Of a stretch of 64,000 nt of DNA, positions 1 to 8,294 are shown piece by piece. The notes beneath the pieces were generated by a model, which was not told the DNA's origin, made no database searches, and was given only the letters and a program-made list of their open reading frames with translations. Every line of letters begins with the position of its first letter. Position 1 is the stretch's first letter. The stretch is from Aquamicrobium sp. (lineage in GTDB: Bacteria > Pseudomonadota > Alphaproteobacteria > Rhizobiales > Rhizobiaceae), in the NCBI GenBank assembly GCA_019739225.1, contig JAHHDT010000007.1, positions 372,001-436,000 of the forward strand. The letters are read 5' to 3'. Made by a program: the position numbers and the translations under genes.

Positions 1-1212
1 TTCGCCGAAGGAGGGGGCGCGCGAGCCGTCCAACGCGCAGCCGCGCCCTTCGGACTCAGCGATACGACAGGTTCGGTGCCCGGCGATCTGCTGCCGTCGA
101 TCTACATGAGCGTGGAAGCGGGTGACTACGGCGGGGAGCGGATGGCCGCAGCGGTCCGGCGCGGCCTCAGTGGTTTCGACACGGTGCATGTCATTGCGCC
201 ACCGATGCAACCGGGCGAAAGCGGCAAGGCCCGGCGAACCGACTTCCTGTTCGTCATTGGGGAAGCATCCGAGCCCGACCAGGTGCATGTCGAGTTGCAG
301 AACGTCGTCACCGGCAAGGTCATCCTGTCGCGAAATCTGGCGATCGCACGGCGCGATCAGGCGGCGCTGGAGGATATGGTCGCCGATCTGCTGACGTCGG
401 TCGCGTCGGTCTCCGGAGCGCTCTATGCCGATCTTGCGGAAAGTCGCGCCGAGACACCGCTGGCGCGATGCCTGGCGCTCAACGAAGCCTTCTATCGGGA
501 TCAGGAACCGACCGCGCATCGCACGGCCTATGAGTGCTTCGAAGACCTCAGGAAGGCGCGTGTTTCGTCCGCGCTGACCTACGCGGAACTGGCCGCGTTG
601 CACATGCAGAGCATCGTCAATCGTTATGACTATCCGGAACAGCCATCGGAGCAGCAGGCGCTCGAATATGCGCGCCAGGCGGTGCAGCTCGCGCCCAACA
701 GCCCGTCCGCCCACAGGTCGATGGGCTACGTGCTGTCGCGCACGGCGAATCTGGGGGAAGCGCTCCGGTGGACCCGCAAGGCTTACGAACTCAACGAGTT
801 CGATCTCGGCATGGCGGCCGCCTACGGCTATGCGCTGATCTTTGCCGGTGACTATGCCGCCGGTACGCCAATCCTGCATCGCGCGGTCATGGCAGCCAGC
901 GCGCATCCGACGTGGTGGGACTACGGCCTCTTTCTGGGGCAATTCATGCTCGGAGACATGGAGGCGGCATCCAATGCTGTGAGCCCGCTGGGCTCAAGCG
1001 ACCGCGCCCACTACATCGCGGCGCGGCTCATCGCTGCCCATGAACTCGGGGAAAGTCAGAAGGCGGCAGCACTGCTGGCCCGGCTTCGCCAAGGCAACTC
1101 GGTTTTCGCCGCCAATCCCGAGGCATTCTTCCAAAAGGGCAATTATCCGGAAAGTCTGACGAGCCGGCTGGTCGAAACGCTCCGCGCGGCGGGGCTTATG
1201 GGGGCGAGCTGA
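1..1212 (+). CDS. TPR-repeat protein, C-terminal part (5' end outside window)
   Basis: The reading frame is open from the first base of the window, so the start lies upstream and at least 403 residues are present. The first half has an alpha/beta pattern ending in a segment that mentions effects on export of a hydrolysis-like output (VVTGKVILSRNL). The second half holds tetratricopeptide-like helices, clearest around ALEYARQAVQLAPNSPSAHR and the next repeat (GEALRWTRKAYELNEFD). This layout matches the C-terminal halves of adenylate-cyclase-like or CadC-like regulators, in which an N-terminal output domain is followed by TPRs. The N-terminal domain is not visible, so the role is inferred only as protein-protein interaction or regulation. 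An internal GTG at 76 exists but has no good ribosome-binding site. Confidence 0.7.
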   Translation, partial: FAEGGGARAVQRAAAPFGLSDTTGSVPGDLLPSIYMSVEAGDYGGERMAAAVRRGLSGFDTVHVIAPPMQPGESGKARRTDFLFVIGEASEPDQVHVELQNVVTGKVILSRNLAIARRDQAALEDMVADLLTSVASVSGALYADLAESRAETPLARCLALNEAFYRDQEPTAHRTAYECFEDLRKARVSSALTYAELAALHMQSIVNRYDYPEQPSEQQALEYARQAVQLAPNSPSAHRSMGYVLSRTANLGEALRWTRKAYELNEFDLGMAAAYGYALIFAGDYAAGTPILHRAVMAASAHPTWWDYGLFLGQFMLGDMEAASNAVSPLGSSDRAHYIAARLIAAHELGESQKAAALLARLRQGNSVFAANPEAFFQKGNYPESLTSRLVETLRAAGLMGAS

Positions 1213-1290
1213 ACCTCTTGCCGCTGCTTTACCCGGATCGCCGTTCGTGAAAACGTCCGCTTCCGAAGACCGATGATTCCGGAGGTGAGA

Positions 1291-2049
1291 ATGGCGCTTT
1301 TCGCGCGGGAACTGGGCCGTGGCAGTGAAACGATCGCGCTTCTGCACGGCTTCGGCGGCAGCCACGCGGCGTGGACGCACATTCAGGAGCGTCTTGCAGA
1401 CGATGTCGCGACGCTGGCCTACGACCTGCCGGGACATGGCGCTTCGCTCTCCTATCCCGAGGGCGGTTCGGCGAAAGTGGCGGCACAGGCGCTTCTGGCG
1501 GATTTCGCCACGCGTGGCCTCGAACGCGTTCATCTCGTCGGGCACTCGATGGGCGGCGCAGTTGCGGCACTCATGGGGATCATGGAGCCTGACCGCGTCG
1601 CCTCGCTGACGCTGCTGTCGCCGGGCGGATTCGGATCGGAGATCAACCATCGCCTGCTGACACGCTACGCAGCCGCGCACGACGAAGCGGCGCTTCGCGG
1701 GTGCATGGAAGCGATGTATGGGTGGATGTCGCCGGTTTCCGATGCGGCGATTGCCGACACGCTCGCGGCGCGCGCAGCACCTGGCGCCGTCGAAAAGCTG
1801 GTTGCCATCGCTGCCGGACTGGTTCGGGACGGCCGGCAGGGGCTGCTTCCGCAGGATCGGCTCGAAGCGCTCGACATGCCGGTCAGCGTGGTATGGGGTG
1901 GTCTCGACAATGTGCTGCCGGCACGCCAGGCGCAGGGTTTGCCGTGGCAGTTCGCCGTGCATCTGTTTCCGGATCTCGGCCACATGCTGCCCGGAGAGGC
2001 GCCGGACGAGATGCTGGCGATCATCCAACGGACGGCGCGAAACGGCTGA
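1291..2049 (+). CDS. alpha/beta hydrolase
   Basis: A 252-residue alpha/beta-hydrolase-fold enzyme. It has the oxyanion-hole motif HGFGG near the N-terminus, the nucleophile elbow GHSMGG (Ser86), an acid in VVWGGLDNVLP (Asp206) and the histidine in LGHML (His231), so the catalytic triad looks complete. I chose the ATG at 1291 over the ATG at 1273 because a near-perfect Shine-Dalgarno GGAGGTGA lies at 1281-1288, two bases before it on the 3' side and well after the first ATG. The substrate is unknown. The sequence is of the type often labelled lipase/esterase or acetoin-dehydrogenase-E2-like hydrolase. No signal peptide is seen, so it is probably cytoplasmic. Confidence 0.88.
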   Translation: MALFARELGRGSETIALLHGFGGSHAAWTHIQERLADDVATLAYDLPGHGASLSYPEGGSAKVAAQALLADFATRGLERVHLVGHSMGGAVAALMGIMEPDRVASLTLLSPGGFGSEINHRLLTRYAAAHDEAALRGCMEAMYGWMSPVSDAAIADTLAARAAPGAVEKLVAIAAGLVRDGRQGLLPQDRLEALDMPVSVVWGGLDNVLPARQAQGLPWQFAVHLFPDLGHMLPGEAPDEMLAIIQRTARNG

Positions 2050-2116
2050 TGCCGCCGCTGCGTCGCGATAGCGGTGCGCAATTCCGGTTGTGCCGTGATT
2101 TCGCCGGCTGCCTGTG

Positions 2117-2132
2117 TTAACTGTTGCTTAAC
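2117..2132. promoter_or_regulatory. CtrA-like binding site
   Basis: TTAA-N7-TTAAC (TTAACTGTTGCTTAACC from 2117) matches the full CtrA consensus of alphaproteobacteria. It sits 21 bases before the start of the next gene, with a GGAGG ribosome-binding site between. The match is seen in the sequence; control by CtrA is inference. Confidence 0.5.
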
Positions 2133-2152
2133 CAAGCATTGGAGGCCGGCCG

Positions 2153-2749
2153 ATGAGCGAGCCAGTCGAAGACATGAACGCCGAGCGGCAGTCGGGCAGC
2201 CGCCTTGCCGAAGCGATCCGCGACGTGAAGAACGCGGTCGCCGACCGTGACGATGTCGTGGTCGACATTCGCGAGGCGCAACGCACGCGGCTGGAACTGC
2301 TGGCTGATGACCTCAAGCCGGTGTTCGCCGATGTGGACGAGGATGACGAGCGTTTCGACTTCGCCATTTCCGCCGGCGCGCAGCCGCGCCTGTGGATCGA
2401 TTCCGTCGCCCATGTCACGATGGGACGGGACCGGCGCACTTACCGGTTCCTGCGCGATACGCGGTTGGGCCGTGTGGTGCTCTCCGAGTCGAGCGACATC
2501 AAGAAGGTCGCAGACCAGGTGACGCGCTATGTCGCCGAGCGGGTCATCGAGCGCCGGCGGATGCTGGAGGGCGAGGTGACGCCGCTCGATCCGCGCCTCT
2601 ATGTCTCCCAGGACGATGGCAGGGAGAAGAAAGGCTCGTCGGTCCTGCGTGGACTGGGCATCATCCTGCTCGGAGGACTGGTAGGCGTCGCGGTCATCCT
2701 GATGCTGTCCTGGCCGCAGATCGCCGATATGCTTGGCCGCTCGTTCTGA
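2153..2749 (+). CDS. conserved hypothetical protein with C-terminal membrane anchor
   Basis: A 198-residue protein of unknown function. Residues 1-160 are charged and soluble-looking, including an acidic stretch (ADVDEDDERFDF) and a beta-rich middle (PRLWIDSVAHVTMGRDRRTYRFLRD has the feel of a small nucleic-acid or ligand domain, but no motif can be named). A single hydrophobic segment at about 168-190 (GLGIILLGGLVGVAVILML) probably anchors it in the inner membrane with the bulk in the cytoplasm. GGAGG at 2141-2145 supports the start. The CtrA-like site just upstream suggests cell-cycle control. I do not recognise the family. Confidence 0.75.
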   Translation: MSEPVEDMNAERQSGSRLAEAIRDVKNAVADRDDVVVDIREAQRTRLELLADDLKPVFADVDEDDERFDFAISAGAQPRLWIDSVAHVTMGRDRRTYRFLRDTRLGRVVLSESSDIKKVADQVTRYVAERVIERRRMLEGEVTPLDPRLYVSQDDGREKKGSSVLRGLGIILLGGLVGVAVILMLSWPQIADMLGRSF

Positions 2750-2769
2750 ATGTGAGGGTGGACGAGGCG

Positions 2770-3672
2770 CTACCCCGCCAGCCGCTCGGTTGTGATCGTC
2801 TCGACCTTCGAGCCGTCTTCCAGAAGACCGCGTCGGGTCAGCCCGATGCGCCACCCACCTGCTTCCCCCTCGATCTCGACCAGATTGTATTGGCCGGGCG
2901 GCCGCTTGCCCTTCGGCGCCTGGCCGGCCGCGGCAACGCCCACGACCGGGATGTCACGGTCGCGCCCTTCGATGCGGTGGGTGGTCGGCAGGTGCGTATG
3001 GCCGTGCAGCACGAGCTCCGCCCCATGCTTGCGCATCACCTTCTGGAAGCGGCCGATGCCGAGCAGGCGTTTGTGCGCCGGATCGGCCCCGCGCACCGGC
3101 GGGTGGTGGATGACGATCACACGGCACAAGCCTTGCGCGTCGGCCTCGTCGAGCAGCCGGCCGAGCCGTTCGGCTTGGCCGTCGCCGAAGAAGCCGCTCG
3201 CCATGAACGGCGCGGTGGCGCGTGCAGACGACACGCCGATCAGCGCCACCGGCCCGCGCACGCGCATGAACGGGAAAGAGCCACGCCTGGCCGGCTCCTT
3301 CATGCCGTCACCATGCATCCACGGAGCCCAGGCCGCGCAAGCCTTGTCGAGCGCGCCGGGCACGTAGGCATCGTGGTTGCCGGGCACCACCGAAACCTCG
3401 TCCGGCCCGCCCAGCGCCTCGAGCCAGAGGCGGGCAAGCTCGACCTCTCCGCTGAGAGCGAGGTTCATCAGGTCTCCCGAAACGGCGATGTGGTCGGGCT
3501 GGGCCGCCTTCAGGTCGGCGACGATGGCATCGATGATGCTCTCATGCAGGTTGGAGCGACGGTGCCGGCGCCAGTTGATGTAGCCCGTTATCCGCTTGGA
3601 GACGAGATCACGATAGGCTAGGTCGGGCAGGGGCCCGAGATGGATGTCGGAGAGATGTGCAAGCCTGAACAT
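2770..3672 (-). CDS. metallophosphoesterase
   Basis: A 300-residue calcineurin-like phosphoesterase. All family motifs are present in order: DIH (Asp9, His11), GDL (Asp67), GNHD (Asn99-Asp101), the IHHPP block and GHTH near residue 220. These residues bind a dinuclear metal centre that hydrolyses phosphoesters. There is no signal peptide or membrane segment. The closest general type is the cAMP phosphodiesterase CpdA-like or Icc-like group, but the substrate cannot be fixed from sequence. It converges with the upstream plus-strand gene at 2749 and is divergent from the Nudix gene at 3783. Confidence 0.88.
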   Translation of the reverse strand: MFRLAHLSDIHLGPLPDLAYRDLVSKRITGYINWRRHRRSNLHESIIDAIVADLKAAQPDHIAVSGDLMNLALSGEVELARLWLEALGGPDEVSVVPGNHDAYVPGALDKACAAWAPWMHGDGMKEPARRGSFPFMRVRGPVALIGVSSARATAPFMASGFFGDGQAERLGRLLDEADAQGLCRVIVIHHPPVRGADPAHKRLLGIGRFQKVMRKHGAELVLHGHTHLPTTHRIEGRDRDIPVVGVAAAGQAPKGKRPPGQYNLVEIEGEAGGWRIGLTRRGLLEDGSKVETITTERLAG

Positions 3673-3782
3673 CCTTATCCTTTAGAGCATCAGCGCAAAG
3701 GGTGGGAACCGCATTTCGGCGCAAACCGGCCTTGCCGCGCCGGGATGCCGCAGTTCGCGCCCGCCTCGCAGGGAGCTTGCCG

Positions 3783-4280
3783 ATGAGCAGCGACGAACCA
3801 GCCTTCATGCGACAACGCGTATGGGCGCGGCTGCGCGGGCGGCTTTTTCACACGTGGTTCCTGCTGCGCCGGCCGATGACGTTCGGGGTGCGCGGGGTCA
3901 TCTATGACGCCAGCAGCAATGCCGTGTTTCTCGTGCGTCACACCTATGTACCGGGCTGGCATTTTCCCGGCGGCGGCGTCGAGGCCGGAGAAACGGCGCT
4001 TGAATCGCTCGGGCGCGAACTCATGGAAGAGGCCAATATCGAGCTGCTATCGATGCCTGTTCTCAAGTCGCTGCACTTCAATCGCCAGTCGAGCCGGCGC
4101 GACCATGTCGCGGTCTATCTCATCACCGACTATCGGCAGACTGGGCCGAAGACGCCCGATGCCGAGGTGGCCGAAGCGGGGTTCTTTTCGATCGACGCGC
4201 TGCCGCAGGAGACGACGCCGGCCACGCGTCGTCGCGTGGCCGAACTGTTCGCGGGCGAGCCGCCGGCCGCCTACTGGTAA
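3783..4280 (+). CDS. Nudix hydrolase
   Basis: A 165-residue Nudix hydrolase, expected to cleave a nucleoside diphosphate linked to another moiety. The Nudix box runs GGVEAGETALESLG-RELMEE, followed by ANIEL. The spacing is canonical, but the usual glycine after the EE pair is asparagine. An aromatic WHFPGG lead-in precedes it, as in many family members. The ATG at 3783 was chosen because AGGGAG lies seven bases upstream; a GTG at 3702 would add 27 residues without a visible ribosome-binding site. The C-terminus ends two residues after AAYW. It converges with the downstream glutathionyl-hydroquinone reductase, leaving only three bases between the stops. Confidence 0.87.
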   Translation: MSSDEPAFMRQRVWARLRGRLFHTWFLLRRPMTFGVRGVIYDASSNAVFLVRHTYVPGWHFPGGGVEAGETALESLGRELMEEANIELLSMPVLKSLHFNRQSSRRDHVAVYLITDYRQTGPKTPDAEVAEAGFFSIDALPQETTPATRRRVAELFAGEPPAAYW

Positions 4281-4283
4281 TCG

Positions 4284-5270
4284 TCAGGCCGCCTTCTTGA
4301 ACCGGTTGCGGTCGTGGGGTGCCGAGAAGTCGAGCTCCGGCCCCTTGGGCACGATGCGCGTCGGGTTCACCGTCTCGTGGCTCGCATAGTAGTGCGCCTT
4401 GATGTGCAGCATGTTGACCGTGCTGGCGATGCCCGGCACCTGATAGAGATCGCGCAGATAGTTCGACAGGTTCGGATAGTCGCGGATCTGGCGGAGATTG
4501 CACTTGAAGTGCGAATAATAGACCGCGTCGAAGCGGATCAATGTCGTGAACAGCCGCCAGTCCGCTTCGGTCGGGGTGTCACCGACCAGATAGCGGCTGC
4601 GCGCAAGGCGCTGCTCCATTTCGTCGAGGGCGTCGAACAGCTCGTCGAAGGCTTCTTCATACGCGCCCTGCGTGGTGGCGAAGCCGGTGCGGTAGACACC
4701 GTTGTTGATCGCCGGATAGACGCGGTCGTTGACTGCGTCGATCTCCCGCCGCAGATGTGCCGGCGAGAGATCGACCGACGCGTCGCCCCACGCGTCGAAG
4801 GCTGAATCGAGCATGCGGATGATCTCGGACGACTCGTTGGAAACGATGGTCTGTTCCTGCTTGTCCCACAGCACCGGCACGGTCACGCGGCCGGAATAGG
4901 TCGGGTCTGCGCGGGTGTAGATCTGGTGCAGGAACTCGCTGCCGTAGAGCGTGTCGCCGGTGGCGCCGTCTTCCTCCACGAAGGTCCAGCCGTTCTCGGC
5001 CATGAAATGGTGGACGACATCGACGGAGATGACGTCCTCGAGCTTCTTCAGCTTACGGTAGATGAGGGTGCGATGCGCCCAGGGGCACGCATAGGACACG
5101 TAGAGGTGATAGCGGCCGGGTTCCGCCTTGAACCCCCGCTCGCGGCCTTCCGCCGGCTTGCCGTCGACCGTGATCCAGTCACGGAACTGGGACTCGGAGC
5201 GCTTGAACTTTCCGTCGCTGCCGGTGTCGTACCATTCGTCTTTCCAGATGCCGTCGACGAGACGTCCCAT
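4284..5270 (-). CDS. yqjG: glutathionyl-hydroquinone reductase (Xi-class GST)
   Basis: A 328-residue protein of the YqjG/ECM4 family, which reduces glutathionyl-hydroquinones to hydroquinones using glutathione. The signature CPWAHR with catalytic Cys62 is present, as are the N-terminal thioredoxin-like domain and the C-terminal helical domain with the family tyrosines (DAVYYSHFKCN, HIKAHYYASH). Length matches the family. It is probably cytoplasmic. The function is well established for the family; its physiological substrate here is unknown. The gene stands alone on the minus strand, followed by a 275-base gap before the acetyltransferase on the other strand. Confidence 0.93.
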   Translation of the reverse strand: MGRLVDGIWKDEWYDTGSDGKFKRSESQFRDWITVDGKPAEGRERGFKAEPGRYHLYVSYACPWAHRTLIYRKLKKLEDVISVDVVHHFMAENGWTFVEEDGATGDTLYGSEFLHQIYTRADPTYSGRVTVPVLWDKQEQTIVSNESSEIIRMLDSAFDAWGDASVDLSPAHLRREIDAVNDRVYPAINNGVYRTGFATTQGAYEEAFDELFDALDEMEQRLARSRYLVGDTPTEADWRLFTTLIRFDAVYYSHFKCNLRQIRDYPNLSNYLRDLYQVPGIASTVNMLHIKAHYYASHETVNPTRIVPKGPELDFSAPHDRNRFKKAA

Positions 5271-5438
5271 TGCATTGCTCCTTGCTGTGTTCCTTTCAAT
5301 CTAGGCAGGCTCCCGCACCGCGGAAATGCGCCGGGCGATGAACAGTTCGTCACCAGGCTTGCGAATCTCGGATTGCGGACCGCCGGTTTTGGTGATAGCG
5401 GGGATTTCGTCCGGACAATCCGGGCGGAGGAGACTGTC

Positions 5439-5477
5439 GTGACGACAATCCGTTTCGAGCGACGACGAATTGGCTGA
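5439..5477 (+). CDS. possible 12-residue leader peptide upstream of the GNAT gene
   Basis: A 12-codon frame starting with GTG is preceded by a strong Shine-Dalgarno, GGAGGAGA at 5426-5433, spaced five bases from the start. It encodes MTTIRFERRRIG and contains three consecutive CGA arginine codons before the stop. Right after the stop lie two small hairpins (CGCCC-TCA-GGGGCG near 5480-5492, then GTTGG...CCAAC to about 5517). The GNAT start is 69 bases further on, with a weak ribosome-binding site. This could be a translated leader acting in attenuation. It could also be chance. The rest of the gap 5271-5545 shows nothing else. Confidence 0.35.
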   Translation: MTTIRFERRRIG

Positions 5478-5545
5478 ACGCCCTCAGGGGCGTTGGCGGC
5501 GCTTGCCGCACCAACCGTTCTCACGCTTGCAAACCGGATACGACC

Positions 5546-6097
5546 ATGAGCCTTGACGTCGCCTACGCGCAGGAACTTGCCGCGCACGACCCCGAAATCG
5601 AAGACATCAACGCGGAAGCCTTCGGGCCGGGCCGCTTCGCGCGCGCTGCCTACAAGATCCGCGAGGGCGGGCCGCACCGGCGCGACCTGTCCTTCGTCGG
5701 GCTCGTGGACGGCAAGGTCGTCGCATCGGTGCGCATGACGCCGATCGCGGCCGGTGGTGCCACGGCGCTGTTGCTGGGGCCGCTGGCCGTGCGGCCGGCC
5801 TACAAGAATCTCGGCATCGGCAAGAAGCTGGTCGCGATCGCGCTAGACGCAGCAAGCAAGGATGGCTGGGGCCTCGTCATCCTCGTCGGCGACGCGCCAT
5901 ACTACGCCCCGCTGGGCTTCGACGTGGTGGTGCCGAACGGCCAGCTCATCATGCCGCGCCCAGTGGATCCGAAGCGGCTGCTCGCGGCGGAGCTCAAACC
6001 CGGCGCGCTCGTCGGCTTTGCGGGTGAGGTGGCGCATGCCGGGCTGGCCGCAGCCAGCAGGACGGTCGAGCGCAAGAGGCTGAAGGCGGCGGAGTAG
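5546..6097 (+). CDS. GNAT family N-acetyltransferase
   Basis: A 183-residue GNAT acetyltransferase of the YhbS type. The acetyl-CoA-binding motif A is seen as LAVRPAYKNLGIGKKL, followed by a VILVGDAPYYAPLGF segment typical of this subgroup. It transfers an acetyl group from acetyl-CoA to an amine; the acceptor is not known. Its own ribosome-binding site is weak, which adds interest to the possible leader peptide at 5439-5477. It converges with the GATase1-like gene. Between the stops lies AGTAGGGC in two copies and a loose inverted repeat (GAGTAGGG at 6108 with CCCTACTC at 6143). Confidence 0.88.
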   Translation: MSLDVAYAQELAAHDPEIEDINAEAFGPGRFARAAYKIREGGPHRRDLSFVGLVDGKVVASVRMTPIAAGGATALLLGPLAVRPAYKNLGIGKKLVAIALDAASKDGWGLVILVGDAPYYAPLGFDVVVPNGQLIMPRPVDPKRLLAAELKPGALVGFAGEVAHAGLAAASRTVERKRLKAAE

Positions 6098-6160
6098 CAG
6101 CGTGAGGGAGTAGGGCAGTAGGGCAGTATGTCCCGCCGCCTACCCTACTCACCTGATCAC

Positions 6161-8233
6161 TTACCTCCCTTCACGATACCACATCGCGCCCAGCGCCATC
6201 AGCAGCAGGCCGAGGCCGAAGAAGCCTGCGAACAGAGGCACGCGGCTGACGGAGCGCAACACGCTGTCATTGGTGGTACGCAGGCCGATCCAGTCGCGGC
6301 CGGAAGCCTCGCCGCCTGCACGAACCGGCACCACATTGGGCACGGAAACGCCGCCGGCAAGCGTTGCCTCCAGACGCCGCACGCTTCCGCCCGATGCTTC
6401 CGCAGCGGGCCGCAGCACCTCGGTCGTCGACACCGTATCCTGGAATTCGGGCGCGTTGACCGGGCCGACATGGGCAAGCGTCGTCAGGTCGCCATTGCCG
6501 ATCTGGTAGAGGCCGATCTCGTCGGTCTCGACGCTGCCGGTGAACTGGCCCGGCGTCGAAGGTTCAAGCGTCACATCGATCGACTGGCCGGACGGCGAAA
6601 CGACCGTCGCGGGTCCCGGATCGTCGCTCATGGTCTGGCGGGTGATGTCGAGCGTCATGCCGCGGCCGGAGGCGGTGAGGCGTTCTTCCTCCAACTCCGG
6701 CTCCTTCATCAGCCAGTGCGCCATGCGCCGGTAGAGCGATACGTGCGGGCCGCCGCCCTCGAAGCCGCGCGCCCATAGCCAGCCCTGGTCGGACAACAGC
6801 ATGCCCACGCGCCCTTCGCCGCGCCGGTTGAGCACCAGCAGCGGCCGGTCGTCGGCGCCGTTCATGACGACCTCGCCCTCGGGGGACTGAATGTCGATCT
6901 GCCGGAACCAGCGGCTCCATTGCGGCGGCTCGGCAGCCGAACCCTCGAGCCCGCGCGTAACCGGATGGCGCTCGCCAGTGTCGGTGAGGCGCGGGTAGAA
7001 ACCCTGCTCGACGACGCTGCCGGTGGGCATTGCAGGCAAGGCCGACATCAGCGGCGTGCGGGCGATGGACTGGTTGCCGGCATATTCGGGGCCGGCTGCG
7101 ATCAGCAGCGCGCCGCCATTTTCCACATATTCGGCGATGTAGTCGTAATACAGGATCGGCAACACGTCGCGGTGCTGGTAGCGGTCGAAGATGATCAGGT
7201 CGAAATCGTTGATGCGCTCGACGAACAGCTCGCGCGTCGGGAAGGCGATCAGCGACAGCTCATTGATCGGGGTGCCGTCCTGCTTCTCCGGGGGGCGCAG
7301 GATGGTGAAGTGGATCAGGTCGACCGAGGTGTCGGACTTGAGCAGGTTCCGCCAGGTGCGCTCGCCGGCATGCGGTTCGCCGGAAACGAGCAGCACGCGC
7401 AGGTTCTCGCGGATGCCGTCAAGCATGGCAATGGCGCGGTTGTTGGTGTCGGTCAATTCGCCCGGTGCCGCGTCGATGACCAGTTCGACAATGTTCTTGC
7501 CGGCATTCGGGATGATCAGCTCCAGCGGCATTTCCTGGCCGACGACTGCCTGTTCGACAGAAACCAGCTCTCCGTTTACCAACACGCGCACGTCGACCAG
7601 CCCACCTTCGTCGCCGGTGGTCACGACGCGGTAGGTCAGGTCCACCGGCCGCCCCACGATGCCGAAGCGCGGTGCGCGCTCGAAACGGATGCGGCGGTCG
7701 AATTCATCCTCGTCGCCGGTGACGAGTACGTGCAGCGGCGCACCCGATTCGTCGACCTGTGCAGGAACGTCGTGGACCTGCCCGTCGGTGACCATGATCG
7801 CGCCGGCCACCCGCGATGGCGGCACGTCGCGGAAAGCGTTGTCTAGCGCGCCGAAAAGCCGGGTTTGCGTGCGGTCGTCGGCGGCACTCGCGCGCCCCGC
7901 CTCGACCACGCGAACGTCGAATTGCGGGAAACGCGCAAGGCGCGTCTGCAACGTTTCGACGGCGGCCTCTGTTGTCTCCGCGCGGTCGCCGATGTCCTGA
8001 CTCTGGCTGCGGTCGACCACGAGGGCGACGACGCTTTGCAGCGGATCGCGTTCCTCGTCCAGCAGCACAGGGTTGAGCAAGGCGATGGCCAGCGCCGCAA
8101 AGGCGGCAAGCCGCAGCAACGCTCCGCGCTGTCGCAGCGCGAGGCCAACGATGGCAAGCACGGCGACCGGTAGCAAGATGGCGGCCATCCAGCTCCAGGC
8201 AACCAGGGGTTCGAAGGAGAGCGACCAGTTCAT
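6161..8233 (-). CDS. membrane protein with GATase1-like domain, last gene of the MoxR-DUF58 operon
   Basis: A 690-residue protein with two N-terminal membrane helices (about 10-31 and 37-55) and one near the C-terminus (about 665-685). Between them lies a von Willebrand-like beta/alpha region (VVALVVDRSQSQDIGDR) and then a class I glutamine-amidotransferase-like fold (FDLIIFDRYQHRDVLPILYY then GGALLIAAGPEYAG). No catalytic Cys is evident in the amidotransferase-like part, so it is probably a binding domain. Most of the protein should face the periplasm. It lies 61 bases after the BatA-DUF4159 gene and is the promoter-distal gene of a four-gene operon. Function is unknown; the operon type is often linked to metal-dependent or stress-related complex assembly. 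Confidence 0.8.
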   Translation of the reverse strand: MNWSLSFEPLVAWSWMAAILLPVAVLAIVGLALRQRGALLRLAAFAALAIALLNPVLLDEERDPLQSVVALVVDRSQSQDIGDRAETTEAAVETLQTRLARFPQFDVRVVEAGRASAADDRTQTRLFGALDNAFRDVPPSRVAGAIMVTDGQVHDVPAQVDESGAPLHVLVTGDEDEFDRRIRFERAPRFGIVGRPVDLTYRVVTTGDEGGLVDVRVLVNGELVSVEQAVVGQEMPLELIIPNAGKNIVELVIDAAPGELTDTNNRAIAMLDGIRENLRVLLVSGEPHAGERTWRNLLKSDTSVDLIHFTILRPPEKQDGTPINELSLIAFPTRELFVERINDFDLIIFDRYQHRDVLPILYYDYIAEYVENGGALLIAAGPEYAGNQSIARTPLMSALPAMPTGSVVEQGFYPRLTDTGERHPVTRGLEGSAAEPPQWSRWFRQIDIQSPEGEVVMNGADDRPLLVLNRRGEGRVGMLLSDQGWLWARGFEGGGPHVSLYRRMAHWLMKEPELEEERLTASGRGMTLDITRQTMSDDPGPATVVSPSGQSIDVTLEPSTPGQFTGSVETDEIGLYQIGNGDLTTLAHVGPVNAPEFQDTVSTTEVLRPAAEASGGSVRRLEATLAGGVSVPNVVPVRAGGEASGRDWIGLRTTNDSVLRSVSRVPLFAGFFGLGLLLMALGAMWYREGR

Positions 8234-8294
8234 GCGGTGCCCGCCTGTGCATCATCGGCTGGCGCGAAAGAGCAGGGCGCGGAAAGGGTCATCG

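Noticed and set aside
994-2028. 344-residue open frame on the minus strand opposite the alpha/beta hydrolase
   Set aside because: It has no family motif, is rich in Arg/Gln/His as expected of an antisense frame in GC-rich DNA, and lies over a clear enzyme with an intact catalytic triad.
6100-6155. Terminator between the GNAT and GATase1-like genes
   Set aside because: The inverted pair GAGTAGGG/CCCTACTC has a 27-base loop and no T-run, so support is too weak to list.
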